Positions 46,257-55,498 of a stretch of DNA of 64,000 bases are shown piece after piece. The notes beneath the pieces were generated by a model. The model worked only from the letters and a program-made list of their open reading frames with translations. It did not search any database and was not told where the DNA came from. The stretch lies in contig BDDD01000722.1 of assembly GCA_001972305.1 (NCBI GenBank), positions 44,697 to 108,696 on the forward strand, in the 5' to 3' direction. Numbering within the stretch: position 1 is the first letter of the stretch; every line of letters begins with the position of its first letter. The position numbers and the translations under genes are program-made. This DNA comes from Cephalotus follicularis. Taxonomy: Eukaryota > Streptophyta > Magnoliopsida > Oxalidales > Cephalotaceae.

Positions 46257-48345
46257 TGATTATACTACAATGGGGACTGAATTGTAGTATTTAATAATTT
46301 TACTGTCTTTTTCGATTTTAATCAAGTTAAACAATGAATACAAATTATATATGAAATTAAAAATAAATAAATAAATAAATTGCAGAAAGAAAAGGGTAGA
46401 GAGATGCAAACACAGTTTATAGTGATTCGGTAAAGATCGTGCCTACGTCCACTGGCCTCCTTGAGTTTCCACTAGTGTTCCACCCGAACACAATCTCCGA
46501 ATATCTTTACAGGGCTTATTTGGTGCACCTTTACAATTTTTTGTGATTGACCTCAATCACAAGGGTTCACTCCCCTTTCTTCACTTTAGGGTTCACAAAA
46601 ATAGTTTGAAGGTGCTTTGAGTAAGCTCTCAAAAGTTTGATTTAGCTATTTTGATTACAATATAATCACTCCTCTCACTACAAAAAAACAGGGCTTTTGA
46701 AACGTCCCCTTTTGAAACGGAACATGCGGCCGTTTCAAAAGGATATGCTATTGAAACGGCCGCTTGTTCCGTTTCAAAAAGCCAGCCTTTTGAAACGGAT
46801 TTACTTAACCGTTTCAAAAGGTCATGCCTTTTGAAACGGTTATGCTGTGTCCGTTTCAAAAGGCCCAATCCTTTTGAAACGGTGTAGATTCACCGTTTCA
46901 AAAGGACAACCTCTCTTTTTCTTCATTTTACTTACACAGCCACTCTCATCTTCTCTCTTTCTCTAACACACAGTCGCTCTCATCTTTTCTCTTTCTCTAA
47001 CACACAGCCCCTCACCCAGACCACCGACGGTTTTGCCTGCAAAATAGGCAAAAAGCACCCTTTTGAAACGGAATATCCGTTTCAAAAGGTATATTTTTTT
47101 TTAAAAAAACACCCTTTTGAAACGGATAGTCCGTTTCAAAAGGTGGGCCTTTTGAAACGGAAAATGTATCCGTTTCAAAAAGGTCACCTTTTGAAACGGA
47201 AAACCCCATCCGTTTCAAAAGGCCACCTTTTGAAACGGATGAATTCTTCCGTTTCAAAAGGTCACCTTTTGAAACGGATATTCCGTTTCAAAAGGCTATT
47301 GATACGCCACTTTTTTGAAATTCAATTTTCCCGTTTCAAAACCGTTTCAATTGACCTTTTGAAACGGAAAATTTGACCTTTTGAAACGGAATCCATCCGT
47401 TTCAAAAGGCCTGTTTTTTTGTAGTGTCTTAATGAAAATCGATCTTGATAATTTTGGAGGCTTTGAACTTTTCTTCTTTGCTTGAATGATTCTTGAATAA
47501 TTGCTTCCATGAAAATTTTCTTTTTCTTCTTCAAAGTTCTTATTTTTTTTGTTGTAGCTGATTTTGATTTAATAGTGTTGATGTTTGAAACCTTGGGAGT
47601 TGTTACAATTTTACATGGAAAATGTTCTATCAGTCTTGGAAGTTGTTCTGTCAGCCTTAGAAGTTGTTTCATCAGTCTTGAAAATTGTTTTGTCTTCAAA
47701 CGATGCATTGAAAACTGCTGCATTAATTTCTTCCCGCGCGTAAAGCATCGACGCTGTTCCTCAAAGCGTCGCCGCTTATGTGTCCGTTGGATATTTGATT
47801 TTGAGAGATCTTGTTAAAGCGTTCAAGGACTTGCTCTTTATGTCGACGGAGTGTCACAAAGCGTTGACGGTTTATTCTAAGCGTCGCCGCTTTGTGTCTT
47901 TCTAATTGCTTCAAACAACACTGGTCCTGACCGCTGATATGGAATCTTCAAATGTTGATGCCTTTGATCAAAGCGCTGATACTTTATTCTGAGCGTCGCC
48001 ACTTTGTGCATTTCTAATTGCTTCAAATAACACTGATCCTAACCGCGGATATAGTGTGCTTAACTGTTGATGCCTTGGCTTAAAAGCGCTGACGCTTTAT
48101 TCTGAGCGTCGACGGTTTGAGCAATTTCTTCTTTGCTCAACATGCTTCAACCGCTGACGCTTTCTAATTGGCGTCGAAGGTTTCTCAAAGCGCTGATGGT
48201 TTAATTGAGACCGTCGACGCTTCGACCTGTAACTTTGATTTTCTGTTTTGACTTTGCAATATTTATCTTATCTTGCAAAAAAAAAAACATTGTTAAATAC
48301 AAATATTTTATCACCAAAACATGGATTGAGACATAAATGTCAACA
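46257..48345 (-). repeat. Sirevirus-like 5' LTR with a nested mini-CACTA
   Basis: TGTTGACATTTATGTC...GTATAATCA in minus orientation. It aligns with 37707-38977 once the 751 bp mini-CACTA is removed. It contains an AAAT microsatellite near 46364-46380 and the repeat cluster 47743-48225, with units such as AAGCGCTGACGCTTTATTC and GAGCGTCGCCGCTTTGTG in alternation. Confidence 0.88.
46676..47426. mobile_element. Mini-CACTA, 751 bp, CCTTTTGAAACGG family
   Basis: CACTACAAAAAAACAGG...CCTGTTTTTTTGTAGTG are near-perfect inverted ends, flanked by target duplications TCT (46673-46675 and 47427-47429). Most of its length is inverted pairs of CCTTTTGAAACGG(A) and (T)CCGTTTCAAAAGG around a short unrelated centre (about 46915-47040). 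There is no transposase; open frames through it are translations of the repeat. It shares ends and repeats with CACTA-1. Confidence 0.92.
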
Positions 48346-48688
48346 ATCTCCCCATTTTTGATGATGACAAAATTTGCCACATTTAAAAAAAAAAAACAAT
48401 AAACATCATATAACCATAGTGCTTAAGTATTAACACATATAATACTCCCCCTTAATTCTATATCTCCCCCTTAGTGTAACATCTCCCCCTTTTTGTTATC
48501 AATTCAAAAAGGTTTAGTCATAAGCTTTTCTTATGAATCTCCCATTGTTATCAATTCAACAAATGTTCAAAATTATAAACAACATTCATCTTGCAAGTCA
48601 TATCACCATTCAACAGTTAAAACATTCGTTCATAGCATCAACTTCATTTAATTCAAAATAACATACATATCATCCAAATTAAGTGATT
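48346..48688 (-). repeat. Duplicate of the Sirevirus 3' interior, truncated
   Basis: Matches 38978-39327, including the tandem CTCCCCCTT tracts, and stops abruptly at AAGTGATT before Tat RNase H sequence. It shows that another Sirevirus interior once lay outside this LTR. Confidence 0.85.
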
Positions 48689-51544
48689 AAAAAGATAGAA
48701 ACCTCTAGTGATTCTCAGCTTGTAGTTTGTCCAGTCAACGGGGAGTATGAAGCCAGAGAAGATTCCATGGCTAAGTACTTAGCACACGTTCAGAGTTTGA
48801 AGTCGGCCTTCCAAGTATTAAGAGTCTTGAAGGTGCCAGAGCAGAGAACGCCCGAGCAGACTAGTTGTCTAAACTAGCCACAGTGGATGAGTTACCAAAA
48901 AATCAAACCGTGCGAGTAGATTACTCGGATAGACTCACCATCTCAGAGATTGATGTGATGGACATAGATGCATCACAAGAGCCAAACTGGATGACTCCAC
49001 TCATCAATTGGTTGAGGAATGGAATTTTACCCGAGGACCCATCGGAGGCGAGAAAACTGGTGTACAGAGCATACAGGTATCAATTTCGAGATGAGATCCT
49101 CTACAAAAGGTCTTTTTCTTTTCCTTGGCTGAGATGCTTAACTCCCTTAGAGGCCGATTATGCTCTAAGGGAAGTCCATGAAAAAGTATGTGGCAATTAC
49201 ACGTGGGGCAGAACCTTGTCAAACAAATTGTTGAGGCAGGGCTATTTCTGGTCGACCATGCACCAGGATGCCATAGACTTAGTGAGGAGGTGTGATAAGT
49301 GTCAGAGGAACGCTAACATAAGCAGAAGATCTTCACAGCCTTTGACGTCTATCACGGCCCCTTGGCCCTATGCACAATGGGGAATGGACTTTGTCGGACC
49401 GTTACCGGTAGCAACAGGGCAGAGGAAGTATCTGATTGTGGTAGTTGACTAATTCACAAAATGGCTAGAAGTCGAACCTCTAGGCACAATTACGGAGTAG
49501 AACACGGAGAGCTTCGTCTGGAAATCAATCATCTGTAGATTCAGAGTCCCGAGGACAATAGTCTCAAATAACGGGAAACAGTTTGATTGCCAAGCATTCC
49601 GTGATTTTTGCAACGAGTGGAGAATCGATCATAGGCTAGCCTCAGTAGCCTACTCCCAGAGTAATGGTCAAGCCGAGGTGATCAATAGAGAGATCATCTC
49701 GGGCTTGAAAAAACACCTTGAGGATAGCAAGGGAAGATGGACAGAGGAGCTACCAAGTGTACTATGGGCTTATAGAACCACTCCTTGGACCACAACTAGT
49801 GAGTCCCGCTACAGCCTTTGTTTTGGAGCAGAAGCCATGATACTGGTGGAAATTGGAGTGCAGTCACCAAGGGTTGTACATTTCACGGAGGAAAATAATG
49901 AAGAAGGATTGAGGAACCTCCTTGACTTAGTGGAAAAGCTTAGAGATAAGGCACCCATCAAAGTTTCAGCCTACCAACAGAGGGTGAGCCATTATTATAA
50001 CAAAAGGGTAAACCTCCGACCACTAAGGGAAGAAGATCTATTCCTACACAACTCGGCTATTGCAGATACGACCGGTACAAGAGGAAAATTAGCTCCAAAC
50101 TGGGAAGGACCCTACAAGGTGAAAATAGTGCTCCGACCTAGAACATTCAAACTCGAAACTCAGGGGGGCAGGGAAATTCCTAGAGCTTATGAAATAAAAC
50201 ACTCTTGCAATATACAAGAGGGGGGTGAATTGAATATTGAAGTAAATATAGAAATTTAAAAACTTTAAATGTAAAGAGACAAGGAAAGAAAAACTTCTCC
50301 GAAATTTAGAGTGGTTCGGCTAACTCTTGCCTACGTCCACTTTTCCCAAGGGAGCTCCTTGAGTTTCCACTATCTCGATTTGATTAAGGCAGCAAATCGT
50401 TACACCTCACAAATTCGTGATTGACCTCAATCACAAGACTTTGACCTCAAAGCCTTAGAGGATTCTCCTCTTTACAAGTAAAATGAAAGTGTTTATAAGA
50501 ACCTCTTAAATATGTTGATGTGAATAATACAGCTCACAAAATGAAACACTCAGACAATCTCAAAGAATAAAGCTTGGTAGCTTTGTAGAACAATATAGAA
50601 CACTTTGAGCTTTTTCACACAAGTATGCTTGAATTCTATCTCTCTTTTGATGTTATGTAGATCTTGTTGAATTGATGTAGTTCAGTGTGTTTCAATATCT
50701 TCTTCTGAGGTTTCATGCTTCCTTTTATAGGCAGAAAAGATTTGTAGCCGTTGCATAATTTATGGAAGCTTTTGATTTAATAATATGTAGTTGCAATTAT
50801 TGAATATTGTCTCTGCTGGTATAAAGACGTCAACTTCTTTGTAAAAGGCGTCGATGTCTTTTCAGTAGATAGCCGTTGGAAGTGTTTGAGCTAGCCGTTC
50901 CAGGTTTCCCAGGTCTTGTTTACTTAAAAAGACGTCGACTTCTTCTTAAAGGCGTCGATGTCTTTTCTGGGAAATCTCCAGGTATTGAAGCTTTGAACAT
51001 CACATCGACTTCTTCTTTGGGAGTCGATGCATTTTCTGGGAAATGCAGGTAGTTCTAGAAAAGGCATCGATCTCCATTGAAAGGCGTCGATGTCTTCTGT
51101 ATTGACGTCGATGTCTTTGATGTAGGGATCGATGTCTTCAATTGCAATTTCATACAGTAGCTTCAGGCACTGAAAACGTCGATGTTATCTTGGAAGTAGT
51201 CGATGTCATCTTGAAAGTAGTCGATGTCTTGTGGAAGTAGTCGATGTCTTTTGGTACGGACGTCGATGTCATTACTGGAAGGACGATGTCTTCTTTGTGA
51301 TTGATCTTGCACTAAAGACGTCGATGTTATTTGGAAGGAGTCGACTTCTTTCGTACGGACGTCGATGGTTTTCCTTGATAGTCGATGTCTTCTTCTGCAG
51401 ATGGAATATTGCTTTGATATTGAACTTGTAATTTTTTGCACATCAAGTAAACTTGTTAAATACAAATATGTTATCATCAAAACAAGGATTGAGACTAATT
51501 CGTCAACAGCTTGGAATGCCAAGCATCTGAGGAAGTACCGATGA
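48689..51544 (+). pseudogene. Tat RNase H end and integrase, split by a solo LTR
   Basis: 48689-48874 reads KKIETSSDSQLVVCPVNGEY and KYLAHVQSLKSAFQVLRV (RNase H end). A frame change leads to 48865-49452: the integrase finger (REVHEKVCGNYTWGRTL, where the second His is Tyr, then CDKCQ), QWGMDFVGPLPVATGQRKYL with the first Asp, then a stop in place of a codon before FTKW. At about 49568 SNNGKQFD has Asn where the second Asp is normal. 49678-50259 gives GLKKHLEDSKGRWTEELPSV, LWAYRTTPWTTTSES, and the C-terminal GKLAPNWEGPYKVK. The solo LTR 50190-51508 interrupts it, and pol ends at the TGA 51542-51544 after NAKHLRKYR. It may belong to Tat-1 or Tat-2. Confidence 0.88.
50190..51508 (-). repeat. Solo Sirevirus-like LTR in the Tat integrase
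   Basis: In minus orientation TGTTGACGAATTAGTCTC...GTTTTATTTCA, 1319 bp. The flanks GCTTA (50185-50189) and GCTTG (51509-51513) fit a 5 bp target duplication with one change. It is related to the LTR at 46257-48345 by its start and a similar layout. The cluster 50828-51375 has many (A)GACGTCGATGTCTT repeats. Confidence 0.85.
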
Positions 51545-52602
51545 TTATTGTAAGTTGTACATTGAAAGATATCAATAAAGTTCAATTTTTGATTCAAAAA
51601 TATGTTCAAGATCATAGTTGCAAGTTTGCAAGGGACCGGAGGCCCAATGTTCATGTCCTTAAACCTCTGAATAGCCACCGATCAACTCCCTCAGATAAGA
51701 AGCTTTCATACAAACATGTCCTACCATGCTCCCAAGGGAGTAGTCAGAGCAGGCCTTGATACAGGACCCGAGCTCTCTAAGTCTTACTAAGACATAAAAC
51801 TCAAGGGAGTAAAGCAAATACAAACCAAAAACTCGAACAGACCAAGGTCTCAAGTCAACAAAGACTCCTCCCGAAGAGCGTCAAAGACTCCCACCCGAGG
51901 AGCACCTAAAAGTATGCACACAAAAGACTCCTAGGGAGGCAAACTTAAAAAGACTTCTAAGAAAGCAATAAGACTCCCAAAGGAGAACACACAGGTCAGA
52001 AATTCCATAAGAATTTGTCCAACCAAACCCCATCGTGTCTTAAGAGGTGAATCCATAAGAACTGGTAATGATCAAGTTCGTTGGACTGAGCACTTTGAAA
52101 TAAGTGTCCCCATGAGGATTGTAAACTCAAACGACCTAGTCTACAATATAACGGGCAAGACGAGATCCTACTTGACAAACCCATAAGAACTTGCCCGAGT
52201 AGATTTAATACTTGGTCTGCAAACACACAAGACCTCGCAAAGACTAAGTATTATTACCTTAGCGCTCTTAAAGTAGGGTGTCCTAAGGGGAATAGAAAGT
52301 TTGGATAACTAGGTCTGAAAATTTTAAGACCATGATATAAAGTCTATAAATTAGACTAAGTTAAAGTTCCTAAGGGGAATAATACTTCTCATACGAACCA
52401 TTAGTCAGTTTCTATCACTTTGAAATTTCCTAAAGGGAAATGAAATCGTTCGGAAATAGCTCAAGCATACAAAGCAGAAAAGAGAAGAAGTTCATAAAGT
52501 ACAGACAGTAATGAAAAAATCACTTCTTTATTGATGCTTGATTAAAGAGTACAAGTTACAAAAGTTAAATTACAAGAGAAAGAAAAACCAAGACTACAAA
52601 AG
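51545..52602. other. Tat spacer between pol and the antisense ORFs
   Basis: No gene is seen. 51840-51990 has loosely repeated AAGACTCC(C)..GGAG motifs, and 52250-52450 repeated CCTAAGGGGAA-like motifs. It is untranslated for both the sense pol and the antisense ORFs. Confidence 0.6.
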
Positions 52603-53946
52603 CTAAACCCCTTGAGGTGGAGCATCCTGATCATCCTCGGGAAGAGGAGCGTTGAAGGGTTCAGAGGTTGGAGGCCGAGGAGCATCGGGCATTGGAGCAG
52701 GAGCCGAAGAAGTGGAATTCGCAGCAGGATCCGAGGGGAGGATAGTCAACTCTGGAGACCCGTCTCCTTGTGCCTCGTCTTCTTGATGAGTCTCTTCTTC
52801 CAAAGCAAGCCCAACTCTTTCTTCCTCTCCCTCATAGCCCTTGGGATAGAAGTTGAAGGACTTTGCAGCTGAGCAGTGGATGATGTCACTCAAATGAACC
52901 TCGAGGTAAAGAGATGAGACCCAGTTCCGGCAAGTATAGAAGCCCCTACAGAAGTACTCGGCGGATTCCTTAAAAACTTCATCACCGAAAGCCTCAGAAG
53001 CTTTGTAGTCCTCTACGGAGGCCTCCATCATTGAGTGGAATTCGTCTAAGGACTTGAACTCAGTCAGAGCCTTGTCCACTACTTTCTTTAGTCGAGTTTC
53101 GTCTCTGTTCCAATAGCCTTTGAACTTCTCCTCCACCCCATGGTACAACTTGCCTCCACTTGCGAGATCCGCCTCCACTTGCTTCATCTTCTCGATGGCT
53201 TGGTTTTTCTCCTCAATGAGGGACTCCTAGGCCTTGAGGACTTCCTCCAATTGAGCCTTGGCAGAGCGAGCGGTCTCCTCAAGCTCAGCTGCCTCTTCCC
53301 TCAACCTGTCATTCCTCTCAAGAATGACCGAGAAGTTCTCCACCAATAAGTGAGTGTCGTTCAGAGCCTGCCAAAGAAGGACGGGTATTAGAGGAAAAGC
53401 GAAATGCATGTTCAAAAAAAGATAGAAGAAGTCGCTTACCTTAAAGTGGCTCCGGAGGGAATTGTGAATCAACTTTTCGTTGGTCCAGTTCTTCCTTGCT
53501 TTAATCTCATCAGGAAAGAAGCACAGAGAACTGAGCCGAAAAGGAACCCCGGGAGTGTTCAGGCTTAAACTTGAATTCCCCATGGAATCCAATTCCTCGA
53601 TCATACTGTTAATGTCCCGAGGAGCAGGAAACAGAATGGGATTCTGACAACTCGCACCAAGAGCAGCGATGTCCTCAGTCTCTTTTCCCTTTTTGCTTTT
53701 CTTGCTTGGAGGGATAGGAAGAGCACTCGGGGAATGATCATCCACAAGCCTCTTGTCCTTTTTCTTAGCAGCAGCAGCAGCGATACTCTTCTCTACTGGA
53801 GCAGCCCTTTTCTTCTGAATAGCCCCCTCAACAACAGCTTTTTCTTTCTGCTTTGACCCCTCAGCAGAAGCTGGCTTCCTCACCTTGGTAGCCTTCAGGA
53901 TATCGTCGAAGTTATGCCAAGAAGCCATTGTTTCAAAAAACCACAA
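52603..53946 (-). pseudogene. Tat antisense ORF 2 (coiled-coil, with a 72 nt intron)
   Basis: Opposite to pol. 53227-53946 begins at a probable Met at 53928 (MASWHNFDDILKATKVRKPA). It has Lys/Ala-rich, probably nuclear-localising parts (SIAAAAAKKKDKRLVDD, PPSKKSKKGKE), IKARKNWTNEKLIHNSLRSH, and a coiled coil (ILERNDRLREEAAELEETA). A canonical intron lies at 53368-53439 (GTAAGC...TTGGCAG), 72 nt and itself open. After a stop near 53227, 52603-53187 continues (KQVEADLASGGKLYHGVEEK, VEDYKASEAFGDEVFKES) to an acidic Pro-rich end. Antisense ORFs between pol and the 3' LTR are known in the Tat lineage. The function is unknown. Confidence 0.7.
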
Positions 53947-54038
53947 AGCTTACAAGATCAAAAGCATAGCAAAAAACGGAAAAAGAACGAAAGAAATATA
54001 AAAGTTCAAGATGGAGGAGACGAAGGCTTTATACAGCT

Positions 54039-54962
54039 TTACTCCTCGACCACAGGATAAGCCTCGGGTTCATCCTGAGCGCCATCATCCCTCTCTATCT
54101 CTATCCCCACAGGGACCTCATTCTCCTCGTCCAAGTGGAATCACCGACCCGGGGACATGCTCAACCCAACCTGATGAAGGCGGTCCTCCCAGACGGTGTC
54201 ATTCACATCCTCCAACTCAAGAGAACAAAGCTTTGACAAGTTGACCTCGTTGGCCATTGACACCTCTAACCTTTTATTGAGATTTTGGATATCCAATGAA
54301 TTCAACCATTGGGTGGAGATGAAATTGGGGAGGTTCCTAGTGAGGAAGTATCATCCTCTCCAACCCTTAACGGATTTAGTCAGATTCACAAGAAGCTTCT
54401 TGGTCAACGCAGGACGGGACTTGAAATAGTACCCGCGCTTGCTAGGCGAAACAGCCAAGATGTGGAACTCTTTGAAGAGTCTGACGGTGGCGTCCACATC
54501 AGATTTCAAGCACTTCAAAAAAAATCCCATGATGAAGGCCTAGGATTGAGGATGGAATAGCGAGGAGTGAATCTTGAAATACCCGAGGACCTCGGTAACT
54601 AAAGGCGGAAGCGGAAACCTCAGACCGTGCTCCAGAGCATCCAGAAACACCGAAAAAAGCCCAGGCCTACACTCGGTCGCCTCTTTGGAATCGTTGGGAA
54701 GGTCATAGACCAAACCTCTCGGAAAGGATAATTCCTTGGCTAATTCCTTCATTTGCTCTCGGCAGAGCACGCTCTTTTCAAATTCGACCCTAAACACTTG
54801 AGTCCCCGCTCCGGTAGAGGCAGTACCTGGAGGACCCATGACAGCAGCATCCATCTCCACCTCGGCATGTAAAGGATTCTCGGCAATGGACACGTCTCCG
54901 GTCAGGCGGCTCGCCACGTCCGAGTCGTTGACCTGTCTCGAGGTTTGCTTGGTTCTGGCCAT
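54039..54962 (-). pseudogene. Tat antisense ORF 1, N-terminus identical to the histone H3 tail
   Basis: The ATG at 54960-54962 opens MARTKQTSRQVNDSDVASRL, and the 140-codon open frame runs to 54540. It includes VEFEKSVLCREQMKELAKEL, DLPNDSKEATECRPGLFSVF and ALEHGLRFPLPPLVTEVLGY. After the stop, shifted frames continue the same domain (FKEFHILAVSPSKRGYYFKS, LVNLTKSVKGWRG, LPNFISTQWLNSL). The domain is of the Transposase_28 'putative gypsy type transposon' kind. An acidic end with PEAYPVVEE and a TAA follows at 54039-54041. Stops and frame changes make this copy a pseudogene. If Met were removed, the first six residues would be ARTKQT, as in histone H3. Confidence 0.7.
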
Positions 54963-55189
54963 TTGAGATTTCTAGAGAGAGAGAGAGAGAAGATGAACAG
55001 ACAGAGAGAGAAGCCCTGAGGAAGACTAAACGGTGTTTCAAAAATAAGTAAAATAAAAAAAGATTCTCACCAATAATTCTTGAAGAAGATTGGGTGAAAA
55101 GTTGATTGAAAATTTGGGGATATCAGAAATCAGGAACTCAGGAACTCTAAGTATTCAAGGAAGCATAAAGAGACTTCTCAAAGAAGACA

Positions 55190-55230
55190 ATGCCTTTTAA
55201 AGGGAGAGGGGTCCAATCTGGACCATTGGA
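55190..55230 (-). promoter_or_regulatory. Candidate promoter for the Tat antisense ORFs
   Basis: On the minus strand CCAATGG (about 55225-55229) is followed about 20 bases later by CCCTTTAAAAGG (55193-55204), a CCAAT-plus-TATA-like arrangement about 230 bp before the antisense start. A GA microsatellite lies in the putative leader (54972-54992). Position and wording are the only evidence. Confidence 0.35.
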
Positions 55231-55498
55231 TCTCGGGAAGGTTAAACGACTGAGATCAAACCCATCAAATCAGGCATTAAAGACAAAGGGGTAACGCGCA
55301 GAAAATGAAAAGACAAAAACATTGCAGCCGTTCACTCTACCTCCTTGGAGTTAATATCCAAATTGGGCTGAGCATTGCAGGCCCAATGGCCGATTCATGC
55401 TATAAACATCTATTAAAGCCCCGCTCGGATTCGGGCCAGTCTACAAATGGTCTTCTTCCTCTGCCAAGTCCAGAAAAAAAAAAGACCAGGGGGGCATA
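55231..55498 (+). other. Tat 3' untranslated end with polypurine tract
   Basis: No gene. It ends in AAAAAAAAAAGACCAGGGGGGCA directly before the 3' LTR, in two parts: an A-rich tract and GACCAGGGGGG. This is the polypurine tract for plus-strand priming. Confidence 0.65.

Larger units (their letters stand above)
37707..48688 (-). mobile_element. Sirevirus-like Copia: LTR, full interior, LTR and a second partial interior
   Basis: In minus orientation: a 343 bp 3'-end interior fragment (48346-48688), an LTR (46257-48345), gag, protease, integrase, RT, RNase H, a third ORF (39619-40628), tandem polypurine tracts and the second LTR (37707-38977). The fragment repeats 38978-39327, so the structure is a tandem arrangement with the far end truncated. 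The left flank GTGCA (37702-37706) has no partner at 48689, as expected if the right end was lost. The third ORF, the tandem purine tracts and the palindromic repeats in the LTR fit the Sirevirus lineage. Confidence 0.85.

Noticed and set aside
46629-47376. Several frames with KGHLLKR or VSKG repeats
   Set aside because: They are translations of the CCTTTTGAAACGG repeat of the mini-CACTA, not a protein family.
51163-51678. 171-codon frame crossing the solo LTR edge
   Set aside because: It reads through the repeat cluster and the insertion joint. Composition follows the DNA repeat.
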